Assembly: GCA_016926235.1 (NCBI GenBank)
Contig: JAFGOZ010000522.1
Span: 49,889 to 113,888 of the forward strand
Reading direction: 5' to 3'
Length of the DNA stretch: 64,000 nt
Source: Bacteroidales bacterium
Lineage (GTDB): Bacteria > Bacteroidota > Bacteroidia > Bacteroidales > UBA10428
Shown: one piece after another, positions 26,021 through 35,772 of the stretch
How the letters are laid out: the number at the start of each line of letters is the position of its first letter
Position numbering within the stretch: position 1 is the first letter of the stretch
Notes under the pieces: generated by a model
The model's database searches: none
Seen by the model: the letters and a program-made list of their open reading frames with translations, nothing else
Told to the model about the DNA's origin: nothing
Position numbers and translations under genes: made by a program

Positions 26021-28408
26021 ATGACTAAAAGAAGGAATCTAAGATATTGGATGTTAGCATTAAGTTGCTCAGTAATGTTGATTTCCTGTAAAAACACAGA
26101 TAACATAGAAACAAGATCAGTAGTGTCTTTTAATGGCAATTGGAAGTTTATCAAAGATACAACTGACGAAAATTTCAGTAAAAATGACATGAATGATGCA
26201 ACCTGGGAAGACATAGTTATACCACATACTCCCAAAATTGAACCATTGGTAGTAAATGATCAATGGCAGGGTGATGCCTGGTACCGAAAAACATTTAGGC
26301 CGGATGAAAAATATAAAGGCAAAAAGATATTTTTGCGTTTCCAGGGGGCAATGCAGGTAGCCGATATTTGGTTAAACGGAATTTACAAAATGCAACATCG
26401 GGGAGGATACCTGCCATTTACTCTCGACATTACCAATGATATTAACTGGAACAACGATAATGTTATTGCAATAAAACTTAACAACGAGGATAATCCTCTG
26501 GTACCTCCGGGCAAAACACTTGCAACACTAGACTTTAATATGTATGGAGGTATTTACAGGAATGTTGAGATGATAGTGACAGACTATTTGTATATTACAG
26601 ATCCGGTTCTCTCAAATAAAGTTGGAAGTGGAGGTATTTTTCTCCATTTTGACAGTGTTAGTTCAGAATTAGCAATTGCAAAAATTAAGACGCATATTCA
26701 AAACGATTCTGATAAAGATGTGAAAGCCTCGGTCAGTCATATATTTTATGATGCATCAGGAAAGGCTGTAGCATATATTGAATCGATTGAAAAAAATGTA
26801 AAGGCAGGCGAAGATGTTGAAATAGATCATGAATTCCAGCTTGCCTCTCCTATGCTGTGGAGTCCGGAAAAGCCTTATTTGTATAGTCTGAAAACCTTCC
26901 TTAGAATGGATGATAAGGTCATTGATGAAATGGAAACAAAAACAGGTATCAGGAATATCAAACTTCTTGCTAACGGTTTTTATGTTAACGGGAAAAAGTC
27001 TTTCATAAGAGGGACCAACAGGCACCAGGAATATCCTTATGTAGGCTATGCTATTTCAGATGAAGCCCAATATCGTGATGCTGTAAAGATTAAAAATGCA
27101 GGCTTTGACTTTGTCAGGCTCTCTCATTACCCCCAATCAGAAGCATTTTTGGATGCTTGTGATGAATTGGGTATCATGGTGATGAATTGCATACCTGGCT
27201 GGCAGTTTATGGGTAATGATACCTTTAGGCAGGAATCTTTCCAAAATTGCCGGGATATGATCCGCCGTGACCGCAACCATCCATCCATAATATTTTGGGA
27301 AGTTTCTATAAACGAAACACCCATGGATGAAGTTTTCATAACAAAAATGAACCGGATTCTGGATGAAGAACTCTCAGGATCAGCAATCAGCTGTGGCTGG
27401 ATTGATCATCCCTCCTACGACCTGTTTATTCCTGCCCGTCAGCACTCAAGACCCCCTGTTTACTGGAGTAATTATAAAAATGGAGAAAGACCTGTATTTA
27501 TAGCGGAATATGGAGATTGGGAATATTATGCCCAGAATGCAGGTTTTAACCAAACTGCTTATACAGACCTGAAGGAAGAAGAACGAACAAGCCGGCAATT
27601 AAGAGTTTATGGTGAAAAACGATTGCTGCAGCAGGCCACAAATTATCAGGAAGCAACTAATTCAAACTTTAAAGGTAAATCTACTATTGGCCATGCCAAC
27701 TGGCTGATGTTTGATTATAACAGAGGATATGCTGATGATATTGAATCGTCAGGAATAAGCGATATCTTCAGAATTCCAAAGTTTTCTTATTTTTTCTTTC
27801 AAAGTCAGCGACCAGCAAACGAATTATTATCAGCAAGACTGCAATCAGGCCCCATGGTTTATATAGCCAGTTTCTGGCAAGCAGGTTCTTCAACAGATGT
27901 AAGAATTTTTAGTAATTGTGAAGAGGTAGAGCTATTCCTGAACGGCAAAACATTAGGAAAACAAATACCTGATACTGATTATATGACTTCGAATCTTCCC
28001 TATCCACCATTCACATTTCATATTGGGCAGTTTCAAGCAGGAGAACTTAAGGCTTTAGGATATATTGAAAATGTAGAAAAAGCCAGAAGCAAGGTTACAA
28101 CACCTGATAATCCTTCTGCTATTAAGTTAAGGTATGATCTGTCAGGAAAAAATATTAGCAAAACAGGTCTGGATTATATTTTTGTATATGCTGAAATCAA
28201 TGATAATAAAGGAAATCTATGCCCTATAAATGGGTATATGATTACATTCAAATGTGAAGGGAAATGCATAATAATAGGACCAACTATAGTTGATGCTGAA
28301 GCTGGTATTGCTACCATCCTTCTGCAAACTTCACCTGATAAAAAAGATATAATGATCACTGCATCGGGAGAAGGTTTGACTGGTAGCGAGATTCTCATAC
28401 CGAGATAA
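26021..28408 (+). CDS. GH2 beta-galactosidase, lipoprotein
   Basis: A 795-residue enzyme with lipobox LISC (cysteine 23). Order: jelly-roll sugar-binding domain (about 40-195), Ig-like domain (about 205-300), TIM barrel (about 303-600) and C-terminal beta-domains (about 620-795) like those of other Bacteroidota GH2 enzymes. The predicted acid/base is E432 in SINET and the nucleophile E496 in FIAEYGDW. It would remove terminal galactose from galacto-oligosaccharides released by the two GH53 enzymes, in the periplasm. It is the last gene of the operon. GH2 also contains other beta-glycosidases, so galactosidase activity rests mainly on context. Confidence 0.88.
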   Translation: MTKRRNLRYWMLALSCSVMLISCKNTDNIETRSVVSFNGNWKFIKDTTDENFSKNDMNDATWEDIVIPHTPKIEPLVVNDQWQGDAWYRKTFRPDEKYKGKKIFLRFQGAMQVADIWLNGIYKMQHRGGYLPFTLDITNDINWNNDNVIAIKLNNEDNPLVPPGKTLATLDFNMYGGIYRNVEMIVTDYLYITDPVLSNKVGSGGIFLHFDSVSSELAIAKIKTHIQNDSDKDVKASVSHIFYDASGKAVAYIESIEKNVKAGEDVEIDHEFQLASPMLWSPEKPYLYSLKTFLRMDDKVIDEMETKTGIRNIKLLANGFYVNGKKSFIRGTNRHQEYPYVGYAISDEAQYRDAVKIKNAGFDFVRLSHYPQSEAFLDACDELGIMVMNCIPGWQFMGNDTFRQESFQNCRDMIRRDRNHPSIIFWEVSINETPMDEVFITKMNRILDEELSGSAISCGWIDHPSYDLFIPARQHSRPPVYWSNYKNGERPVFIAEYGDWEYYAQNAGFNQTAYTDLKEEERTSRQLRVYGEKRLLQQATNYQEATNSNFKGKSTIGHANWLMFDYNRGYADDIESSGISDIFRIPKFSYFFFQSQRPANELLSARLQSGPMVYIASFWQAGSSTDVRIFSNCEEVELFLNGKTLGKQIPDTDYMTSNLPYPPFTFHIGQFQAGELKALGYIENVEKARSKVTTPDNPSAIKLRYDLSGKNISKTGLDYIFVYAEINDNKGNLCPINGYMITFKCEGKCIIIGPTIVDAEAGIATILLQTSPDKKDIMITASGEGLTGSEILIPR

Positions 28409-28503
28409 CTGTATTCACGACATATTTATAAAATAAACCTTTACGATTTTAGAATTAGTAATATTGCATTCTTTGCCTAAAACATAATATAAATACCTGA
28501 CAT

Positions 28504-28526
28504 AAAAAAAGCCCCAAAAGGGGCTT
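28504..28526 (-). terminator. Terminator of the rpsF-rpsR-rplI operon
   Basis: On the minus strand the stem AAGCCCC / GGGGCTT has a 4-base loop and is followed by a run of seven T. On the plus strand no T-run follows, so it serves the ribosomal operon and not the converging GH2 gene. Confidence 0.85.
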
Positions 28527-28549
28527 ATACTATTTTCAAATTTTTTTGA

Positions 28550-28996
28550 TTATTCAGCTACAATTTCAAAAGGTATATCAACAATAACCTCTTTATGAAG
28601 TTTCACATGTGCTTTATAATTACCAACTTCCTTAATGATATCTTCATTAATAGTAATATTTTTCCTGTCAATATCAAAACCTTTCTCCTGCAAAGCTTCT
28701 GCAATTTGAATGGTATTAACAGAACCGAAAATTTTACCTTTTGAGCTGGTTTTAGCGCCAATTGAAAGCGTGATACCTTTTAGTTTTTCAGCATTTTTAA
28801 GAGCTTCTTCTTTCAATTTTTCCTCTTTGTGAGCTCTTTGTCTTTGGTTTTCTTCAAACATCTTTTTTGCTGAAACGGTAGCATTAATAGCTAATCCTTT
28901 AGGTATAAGGTAATTTCTTGCATAGCCGTCTTTTACAACTACCATATCATCCTTACTACCCAGGTTTGGTATATCTTGTTTTAAAATAATTTCCAT
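28550..28996 (-). CDS. rplI: 50S ribosomal protein bL9
   Basis: A 148-residue protein of normal bL9 length. The N-terminal domain has the signature GSKDDMVVVKDGYARNYLIP (residues 13-32), joined by a long charged helix (about 42-75) to a C-terminal domain. It binds 23S rRNA at the base of the L1 stalk. It is the last gene of the operon, 18 nt after rpsR, followed by a terminator. Confidence 0.97.
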   Translation of the reverse strand: MEIILKQDIPNLGSKDDMVVVKDGYARNYLIPKGLAINATVSAKKMFEENQRQRAHKEEKLKEEALKNAEKLKGITLSIGAKTSSKGKIFGSVNTIQIAEALQEKGFDIDRKNITINEDIIKEVGNYKAHVKLHKEVIVDIPFEIVAE

Positions 28997-29014
28997 ACTA
29001 AATCCTCCTGATTT

Positions 29015-29284
29015 TTATTTCAATAAATCGGCAACATAAGGTAATAAAGCAATATGACGTGCCCTTTTAATAGCTTGAGATACTTTACGCTGATATTTCA
29101 ATGAAGTACCCGTTACTCGTCTTGGTAATATTTTACCTTGCTCATTTAAAAACTTCTTTAGAAACTCCGGATCTTTATAATCGATAAATTTAATCCTGTT
29201 CTTTTTGAACCTACAATACTTTTTCTTTCTGATTTCAACTGTAGGCGGTGTTAAATACCTGATTTCTGATGCACTTTGTGACAT
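29015..29284 (-). CDS. rpsR: 30S ribosomal protein bS18
   Basis: An 89-residue protein with the S18 core: a basic KKYCRFKKN segment, then IDYKD, the [10 protein letters not shown] motif and [19 protein letters not shown]. It pairs with bS6 on the platform of the small subunit. It starts 3 nt after rpsF. Confidence 0.97.
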   Translation of the reverse strand: MSQSASEIRYLTPPTVEIRKKKYCRFKKNRIKFIDYKDPEFLKKFLNEQGKILPRRVTGTSLKYQRKVSQAIKRARHIALLPYVADLLK

Positions 29285-29287
29285 ATC

Positions 29288-29650
29288 TTATTCCTCCACA
29301 GTTTGATTAGTTTCTACTTTGTCTTTTTTGCTTCTTTTCTTCTCGCTGTACGCAATAGCATACTTATCAAGACGAGTGGTCATGAATCGCATAATGCGCT
29401 CATCCCTTTTATACTCAGTTTCAAGCTTACCTATAAATGCAGGATCAGCTTTGAACTCAAAGAGATGATAAAATCCTGTGGATTTCTTTTGAATAGGATA
29501 GGCCAGCTTTTTCAGGCCCCAATCTTCCTCATGCACCATCTCACCTTTATTATCAGTGATCAGTGCCCTGAACTTTTGTACCGCTTCCTTCATCTGAGCT
29601 TCAGATAAAACGGGAGTTACAATGAAAACGGTTTCATACTGGTTAAACAT
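29288..29650 (-). CDS. rpsF: 30S ribosomal protein bS6
   Basis: A 120-residue protein with the S6 ferredoxin-like fold: [13 protein letters not shown] start, [20 protein letters not shown], and the [15 protein letters not shown] end. A charged C-terminal tail follows. It is the first gene of the rpsF-rpsR-rplI operon, which here lacks priB or ssb, a usual arrangement in Bacteroidota. The promoter upstream is close to consensus. Confidence 0.97.
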   Translation of the reverse strand: MFNQYETVFIVTPVLSEAQMKEAVQKFRALITDNKGEMVHEEDWGLKKLAYPIQKKSTGFYHLFEFKADPAFIGKLETEYKRDERIMRFMTTRLDKYAIAYSEKKRSKKDKVETNQTVEE

Positions 29651-29690
29651 AGTAATTAATTTGTTTTAGTTAAAATTTTAAATTAGCCCG

Positions 29691-29721
29691 CAAAAATAGA
29701 AACTTTTTCTTGTTAATCAAA
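29691..29721 (-). promoter_or_regulatory. Promoter of the ribosomal operon
   Basis: On the minus strand TTTG (29721-29718) is followed after 19 nt by TATTTTTG (29698-29691). Both match the Bacteroidota sigma-factor consensus at the right spacing. The predicted transcript start is near 29684, giving a leader of about 35 nt. Confidence 0.75.
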
Positions 29722-29744
29722 GTATTGTGAAAAAAAAATGCATA

Positions 29745-29868
29745 ACGAGGGACGAGTGACGATTGATAGTTAATGCAGACTTCAATAGTTGGCTTTTTCA
29801 TACAAGTAATCTTGCCCATTGCTCTTAATTCATTACCCTCCGTCAAACGTCCCTCGTCTTTCGTCACT
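29745..29868. repeat. Intergenic element with ACGAGGGACG / TCGTCACT arms
   Basis: The left arm (29745-29762) carries ACGAGGGACG then AGTGACGA. The right arm (29848-29868) carries the complements CGTCCCTCGT then TCGTCACT, with the two blocks in permuted order. The 85-base centre is non-coding. The block structure suggests a short-unit repeat family (GAGGGAC, GAGTGAC) rather than a simple hairpin. Confidence 0.4.
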
Positions 29869-29953
29869 CTAAAGTATCTCAAATCATTTTTTTCACTATC
29901 TTGGACACCTGTTTTCTACCAATCAATTACTAACAAACAAACTTCGGGAAACA

Positions 29954-32900
29954 ATGATTATACGGGGTGTTTTGGCCATTATTCTTGGCTTGATTTCTTC
30001 TCAATTTTCTTATTCAACAGATTTAATCAATGAAAATTTTGTATCAGGAATTCCTGTAACGTGGACTGCTTCAGGAGTTACAGCTACAACGAGTTCTGGC
30101 AAAACTTGTGCAAGCATGACTACCAATGGTTATCTTATTACACCATCGTTATATAAGCCTGGTGCACTAACTTTTTCACATCGTGCCAGCGGTAACGGTA
30201 AAACCCTTACTATAGAAAAATCGACCAATGGAACCGACTGGACTGTTATTGGAACTATTTCTCCCAGCTCAGCCAGTGCCTGGGGATCGTCCAGTATATC
30301 GATAAATGAAAATAATAGTGGTGTTAGTATACGATTTACATGTAGCAGTGCCACTATTTTTATTACGGACATAATAATTACTGCAGGTGCCCATCCGGTT
30401 ATTACTGCTTCCAAGTCAAGTATAACCTTTCCGGGTTTATACCTTAGCGAAGAATATTCTGTATCCGATAGTTTTACCGTTTCTCAAGCCGATTTAACAA
30501 ATCAGATAGACATCGCTGCACCATCCGATTTCCAACTGAGTTTCAATAATTCAAACTTCTTTACCAATCTTGCTATTTTGAATGGAAGTATTACTAAAAC
30601 AATATATGCCAGATATGCGCCCTCTGCAGCAAAAGGAACACAAACTGCAAATATACAACTGACCAGCACAGGTGCTGCAACTGTTAATGTCCAGGTAACA
30701 GCTACTTCCATTGCAACAGAACCAACCACACAAGGAAGTATAAGTGTATCGGGTATTACAGGAACTACCGCGCAAATAACAGTAAGCGGAGGCAATGGTA
30801 ATGGCAAACTACTTGTTGGTAAGGCATTGTATTCTAATAGCTTCGAACCGCAAGATGCAACGATATATACTACCAGCACTGACTTCTCATCAGGCACTGC
30901 CCAAAGTGACAGCTCTATCGTATTGTATTCCGGCATTGACAATACATTTCCAATCTCGGGTCTTGAAAGTGGAACGCAATACTATTTAAAACTATACTCA
31001 TATAATGTTGGATCGGGAAATTCCCAAAACTACCTGACTGTAAATCCCGGATCAGCAAACTTTCAAACCCTTACCGTACCAGGCATCTCCACTACTCCAT
31101 CCAACCTGGGTTTCAGTTACACTTTAATAAATGACTCATCCGTTAAATCATGCCAGGTATCAGGAAAATTCTTAACACCTGCAGCCGGGAATATAACAGT
31201 AAATGCTTCTTCAGATTTTACCGTATCTGCTTCACAGGATGGCAGCTATTCTTCAACCTTACAAATACCCTACTCAAGTGAAACGCTTGGAACAACAACA
31301 CTTTATGTAAAATTTAAACCAACCAGTGAAAACAATTATTCTGATAAGATTATACTTTCAGGAGGCGGGGCTTCAGACACATTAAATGTTTCAGGTATTG
31401 GAGTAAATGTTATGCCGGTATTGCCAAAAGCCTATTATCTTTCACCAACAGGGAATGATAATGATAATGACGGATCATTTGATTCGCCCTGGTTTAACCT
31501 GTCAAAAGCTGTCACAATTGCTGAACCTGGTGACACAATTTATGTTAGAGGTGGTACATATTTGTATACCAGTGTTATCCGCATGACTAAATCAGGGCAG
31601 GAAGGTAAAAGAATACACATATTTGCCTATAAAAACGGAGATACCTTCGAAACACCCATTTTTGACTTTTCAACAATGACTTGCGAAGGAGATAACTGTT
31701 CAAGTTCAAGGGGACTTTATATAACAGGTAATTACTGGTATATTTTCGGTATCCATATAACCAAAGCCCTTGATAATGGAATAAAGATGGAAGGGAGCCA
31801 TAATATTGTCGAACGTTGCGTTTTTAGTTTCAACGGAGACTCCGGTATTCAACTTGGATTTGGACATACCATTACTTTTACACAAGATGGTTCGTATTGC
31901 GCTTTTAATTATATAATAGATTGCGATTCTTACCGAAACTATGATCCCGATAGTCGTGGCGGCGATGCGGATGGATTTGCCTGTAAAATGCATAATGGAA
32001 TGCAAAACTGGTTTATCCGTTGCCGTGCCTGGGAAAACTCTGATGATGCCTGGGACTTATATGAAACAGATTTTCCTGTATATATCATTGAATGTTGGGG
32101 ATGGAGTTCCGGTGATGCCTCTGAACACCCTGTAGAAGGTGGTTCATTCCAGGGCAATGGGAACGGCATTAAATGCGGAGGAAATGGTACTGGAGGATCA
32201 TCAAAGGGAAAACATGAAGTGTGGAATTGTGTGGCATTTAACAATAACAAAACCAGCTCTGTGAAAGGATTTGACCAAAATAGTCATAAGGGAGGAGTGA
32301 AAATCGTAAACTGCCTGGGATTTAATAATGGCTACGATTTTATGTTTGAAGATGCACCCAATAGTGGTATTACCAATGACTTTTATAATAATGTTTGCCT
32401 GGGAAGACTTGAGATAAACAGCACAGGATCTATCCAGGAAAGAAACACCGCCACAAATAATACAGAAGATGGCTGGCAAAATCCTCTTGATCTAGATATA
32501 ACAGCTGCTGATTATACAGACCTGTCGGAAGAGGCCTCCATAGCACCCAGAGGGGCAAACGGAAGCATGCCCACAGGTTTTGCACGTATAGTAGAAGGAA
32601 GCAACCTGATAGATACAGGATTAATCCTCACCTACCCTGTTCCTTCAATTGATCAGACTTTGGTTGGAAATGCGCTGGAAGCATACCGCCAGGCTGTTTA
32701 TGGAACCACCCGCGACCTGGGTCCATACGAAGTCCAGGAAGGTGAAATTATTCACCCTGTTAATGTATTAATAACCCCTTTTATATCTGCAAGCCTGAAA
32801 ATATATCCCAATCCAATGTCTGATTACGGCTATATTCAATTCAGTACGGATGAATCAACTCATGCAACTTTATGTATTTATCAGCTTGACGGGCGCATTG

Positions 32901-33049
32901 TTGATATACTATTTGATGGAGAATCATTAAAAGGATTAAGTTATCAAATACCTGTTATTACAAACAATTATAAGAATGGTATATATATTTGTATTTTAAA
33001 AGGGAATAGTAATATCCTGACTATTAGAAAAATAATTATTAATAAATAG
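29954..33049 (+). CDS. PL9-family pectin lyase, large T9SS-secreted protein
   Basis: A 1031-residue exported protein: signal peptide (1-22), a jelly-roll-like domain (about 24-148), two or three Ig/FN3-like domains (about 150-490), a right-handed beta-helix of family PL9 (about 495-880) and a type A T9SS sorting domain (about 948-1031, KIYPNP). The PL9 active site is complete: calcium-binding D673 in DADG, D697, D698 and D701 in NSDDAWD, and catalytic-base K740 in NGIKCGG, with the same spacing as the four Asp of Erwinia Pel9A. PL9 includes pectate lyases and RG-I lyases. With PL11 and GH105 nearby, RG-I backbone cleavage is likely but pectate is possible. It stands alone. Confidence 0.9.
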   Translation: MIIRGVLAIILGLISSQFSYSTDLINENFVSGIPVTWTASGVTATTSSGKTCASMTTNGYLITPSLYKPGALTFSHRASGNGKTLTIEKSTNGTDWTVIGTISPSSASAWGSSSISINENNSGVSIRFTCSSATIFITDIIITAGAHPVITASKSSITFPGLYLSEEYSVSDSFTVSQADLTNQIDIAAPSDFQLSFNNSNFFTNLAILNGSITKTIYARYAPSAAKGTQTANIQLTSTGAATVNVQVTATSIATEPTTQGSISVSGITGTTAQITVSGGNGNGKLLVGKALYSNSFEPQDATIYTTSTDFSSGTAQSDSSIVLYSGIDNTFPISGLESGTQYYLKLYSYNVGSGNSQNYLTVNPGSANFQTLTVPGISTTPSNLGFSYTLINDSSVKSCQVSGKFLTPAAGNITVNASSDFTVSASQDGSYSSTLQIPYSSETLGTTTLYVKFKPTSENNYSDKIILSGGGASDTLNVSGIGVNVMPVLPKAYYLSPTGNDNDNDGSFDSPWFNLSKAVTIAEPGDTIYVRGGTYLYTSVIRMTKSGQEGKRIHIFAYKNGDTFETPIFDFSTMTCEGDNCSSSRGLYITGNYWYIFGIHITKALDNGIKMEGSHNIVERCVFSFNGDSGIQLGFGHTITFTQDGSYCAFNYIIDCDSYRNYDPDSRGGDADGFACKMHNGMQNWFIRCRAWENSDDAWDLYETDFPVYIIECWGWSSGDASEHPVEGGSFQGNGNGIKCGGNGTGGSSKGKHEVWNCVAFNNNKTSSVKGFDQNSHKGGVKIVNCLGFNNGYDFMFEDAPNSGITNDFYNNVCLGRLEINSTGSIQERNTATNNTEDGWQNPLDLDITAADYTDLSEEASIAPRGANGSMPTGFARIVEGSNLIDTGLILTYPVPSIDQTLVGNALEAYRQAVYGTTRDLGPYEVQEGEIIHPVNVLITPFISASLKIYPNPMSDYGYIQFSTDESTHATLCIYQLDGRIVDILFDGESLKGLSYQIPVITNNYKNGIYICILKGNSNILTIRKIIINK

Positions 33050-33054
33050 TAAAA

Positions 33055-33786
33055 TTAAAGCTGTATTTGAATCCTTAAAGAATCTTTCAAAGATTTGCTA
33101 AATATTTCCCGACCATAAGCGGGATCGTTAATTTTCATTTCCAGGAAGTTGGTTTCATCATTAGCCTCAAATTCCAGATTTTCATTAGAATCAACAATAG
33201 TTTTAATAAGAATAGTCTCTGTTGAAGGATAATAAAAATAATCAATAAATTTTTCGTTTTCCGAAGTAACCTGAGTGAGATTGCTCCCATTCAGGTTTGA
33301 TACATAAAACATTACCGGATCAGCAGAATTGAATTTTTTATCCATATTCAAATCTTTTCTTACCATTCTGTACAATATAAGTGGTTCCTTAAACTCCCTG
33401 TGGATAGCAAAGGACAATATATGCAAACTTTCATTATGTAATGGATAGGACTGCCCTGTGATCAAATCATAAAAAAGGATGTTCCTTATATCAAAATCCT
33501 CAATATTTTCATTCATATATTCAACAGTGGCATATCTGTCGTTAAGAACTGCCTTATTCTGTGAGAAAAAGAGTGTTTTCTTTAAATTGGAACGCAAATC
33601 ACTGCTGCCCGACTTTTTATAAACATCGGGAGAATAATTACTACCCAGCGGGAACATTAAATTATTCTCTATCCCGCAATCCAATGGATCGCCAATAATC
33701 AAAGCATCATGAACTTTTTCCGGCGCCCTCTTATTACATGATAAAGTGATAAAAATTGATATCATCAGGACGAATAGTATCCTCAT
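33055..33786 (-). CDS. Uncharacterised lipoprotein with EF-hand-like loop and TolB-like segment
   Basis: A 243-residue protein. The signal peptide ends in a lipobox TLSC (cysteine 17), then NKRAPEK. Near the middle is a 12-residue loop DLNMDKKFNSAD with acidic or amide residues at positions 1, 3, 5 and 12, the pattern of a calcium-binding EF-hand loop. It is followed directly by a FYVSNLNGSNLTQVT strand pair like one blade of a TolB propeller. No function is known. It converges with the PL9 gene (5-nt gap) and is divergent from dnaX, without operon partners. Confidence 0.6.
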   Translation of the reverse strand: MRILFVLMISIFITLSCNKRAPEKVHDALIIGDPLDCGIENNLMFPLGSNYSPDVYKKSGSSDLRSNLKKTLFFSQNKAVLNDRYATVEYMNENIEDFDIRNILFYDLITGQSYPLHNESLHILSFAIHREFKEPLILYRMVRKDLNMDKKFNSADPVMFYVSNLNGSNLTQVTSENEKFIDYFYYPSTETILIKTIVDSNENLEFEANDETNFLEMKINDPAYGREIFSKSLKDSLRIQIQL

Positions 33787-33950
33787 TTTTCAATTTATTA
33801 TGATTGAATTATAAAATTAATATTAAGTTCTTAATTCATAATATATCAACTGTTAATAAAACTTAAAACCATTAAAACGTCGAATAATCAAGAGTTTCGG
33901 TATACATTTCCCATTATAAATTATACATTATGCATTTCCCAATTTTTATC

Positions 33951-33958
33951 TATCTTTG
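33951..33958 (+). promoter_or_regulatory. -7 promoter box of dnaX
   Basis: TATCTTTG matches TAnnTTTG exactly, 18 nt before the dnaX ATG. Transcription should start near 33965, leaving a very short leader. Just upstream the unit CATTTCCCA occurs twice (from 33905 and 33933), a small direct repeat. No good -33 TTG is seen. Confidence 0.55.
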
Positions 33959-33976
33959 TGCAAACTTGATTAGAGG

Positions 33977-35713
33977 ATGGAGAATTTTATTGTATCAGCG
34001 AGGAAATACAGGCCTTCCACGTTTATTTCAGTGGTTGGACAAAACTCTATTACCACTACATTAAAAAATGCTATCAGGAATAATCATCTTGCACAGGCAT
34101 ATTTATTCTGTGGTCCCCGTGGTGTTGGAAAAACGACCTGCGCTCGTATTTTTGCAAAAACAATCAACTGCTTTAACTTAAGTTCAGAGATAGAAGCATG
34201 TGATAAATGTGAATCCTGCATCTCATTCAATAATTCACGTTCATATAATATTCATGAATTGGATGCAGCCTCTAATAACTCTGTGGAAGACATACGCAAC
34301 CTGATTGAACAGGTTCGCATACCACCTCAGATTGGAAAATACAGCATATATATTATTGATGAGGTGCACATGTTATCACAGGCTGCTTTTAATGCATTTC
34401 TTAAAACATTGGAAGAACCTCCGGCTCATGCTGTTTTTATATTAGCTACAACAGAAAAGCATAAGATCATTCCCACAATACTTTCAAGATGCCAGGTATT
34501 TGATTTTAACCGCATCCAGGTAAATGATACCGTAGAATACCTTGAATATATTGCAAAACAAGAAAACATTGAATATGAACCGGATGCATTTAATGTGATT
34601 GCCCAAAAAGCAGATGGGGCTATGCGAGATGCTCTCAGTATTTTTGATCAGCTTGTAAGTTTTTCCGGAAATAAAATAACCTATCAGGGTGTTATTGAGA
34701 ACCTGAATATCCTTGATTACGAATACTTCTTTAAACTTACAGATGCCTTCCTCGGCCGCAACACAGGAGAATCTTTATTAATATTTAATGATATTCTGAA
34801 TAATGGTTTTGACGGACATAATTTCATAAACGGATTAAGTTCTCATTTCAGGGACTTGTTAGTTTGCAAAGATCCTGCGACCATCCAGTTACTTGAAGTT
34901 GGCGCTTCAATAGGAGAGCGCTATAAGACGCAATCAGCACAGTGCAATGCTGAGTTTTTATTTGAAGCATTAAACATATGTAATGCATGTGATGTGCAAT
35001 ACAAAAGCAGTCAAAACCAACGGTTGCTGGTTGAATTGACATTAATGCGCCTCTGCAATATCGGTGCAGAAAAAAAAAACAATAAGCCAGACATAGCCAC
35101 GACAACGAAAGTCGAAAACAAAACAACTACACAACCTCAATCTAATAAGGAAACATCTGAGGAAATAAAAGCCCGGCCAACGCCTTTACAACAGTTACAA
35201 AAACCTGTTGATAAGCCCAAAACATCTTATGCAAGAACCACACCTTCTATTAAAGATGCTTTAAATGGAGTTAAAAAAGAAAAGGAGCCTGATATTCAGG
35301 AACAAAATGGTGATGACGCCTCTGAAACAGAACAACCCATAGCAGAAAATCCATTTCAATATAATGATTTGTTGCAAAAATGGGATGATTTTGCGGAATC
35401 ACTCAAAGATGCAAAGCCAAGAATGTATAGCACGCTTAAAAACAACCTTCCTATACTTAAGGACAATTATATTATCGAATATACATTGAATAACTCTGAT
35501 CAGCAGGATGATTTCACAAAGTTTATAAAAGCAGACCTTGTTGATTTTCTTCGGGAAAAATTAAACAATTTCAATATTCAAATTGTCACAAATATAATTG
35601 AAGCACAAGGAGTTAAACGCCCTTATACAGCAGAAGAGAAATTTGAACATATGAGTAAAAAGAACCCTGCCTTAAATAAGTTAAAGCAGCAATTTAACCT
35701 TGACTTTGAATAA
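33977..35713 (+). CDS. dnaX: DNA polymerase III subunit gamma/tau
   Basis: A 578-residue protein. Residues 1-360 are the AAA+ clamp-loader core: RKYRPSTF start, Walker A GPRGVGKTT, a zinc-binding set of cysteines (C..CDKCESC, about 63-80), Walker B IIDEVHMLS and sensor SRCQVFDF. A low-complexity linker rich in Lys, Thr and Gln (about 365-450) leads to a C-terminal domain that would contact the polymerase. It loads the sliding clamp at replication forks. No programmed frameshift motif was noticed. icd follows 59 nt downstream with its own promoter. Confidence 0.95.
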   Translation: MENFIVSARKYRPSTFISVVGQNSITTTLKNAIRNNHLAQAYLFCGPRGVGKTTCARIFAKTINCFNLSSEIEACDKCESCISFNNSRSYNIHELDAASNNSVEDIRNLIEQVRIPPQIGKYSIYIIDEVHMLSQAAFNAFLKTLEEPPAHAVFILATTEKHKIIPTILSRCQVFDFNRIQVNDTVEYLEYIAKQENIEYEPDAFNVIAQKADGAMRDALSIFDQLVSFSGNKITYQGVIENLNILDYEYFFKLTDAFLGRNTGESLLIFNDILNNGFDGHNFINGLSSHFRDLLVCKDPATIQLLEVGASIGERYKTQSAQCNAEFLFEALNICNACDVQYKSSQNQRLLVELTLMRLCNIGAEKKNNKPDIATTTKVENKTTTQPQSNKETSEEIKARPTPLQQLQKPVDKPKTSYARTTPSIKDALNGVKKEKEPDIQEQNGDDASETEQPIAENPFQYNDLLQKWDDFAESLKDAKPRMYSTLKNNLPILKDNYIIEYTLNNSDQQDDFTKFIKADLVDFLREKLNNFNIQIVTNIIEAQGVKRPYTAEEKFEHMSKKNPALNKLKQQFNLDFE

Positions 35714-35734
35714 ATTTTTGATTGATTATTTTTG
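35705..35734 (+). promoter_or_regulatory. Promoter of icd inside the 3' end of dnaX
   Basis: TTTG (35705-35708, within the last codons of dnaX) is followed after 18 nt by TATTTTTG (35727-35734), both matching the Bacteroidota consensus. The transcript should start near 35741, about 32 nt before the icd ATG. Confidence 0.65.
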
Positions 35735-35772
35735 CATCTCAGATTCTGATAATTATAATAAAACAATAGAAC

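Larger units (their letters stand above)
29651..29953. other. 303-nt intergenic region between rpsF and the PL9 gene
   Basis: It holds the ribosomal operon promoter at its left end, then the CGTCCCTCGT-type repeat arms at 29745-29762 and 29848-29868, then AT-rich DNA before the PL9 start. A weak -7-like TATCTTGG lies at 29897-29904. Short ORFs across it show no coding character. Confidence 0.5.
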
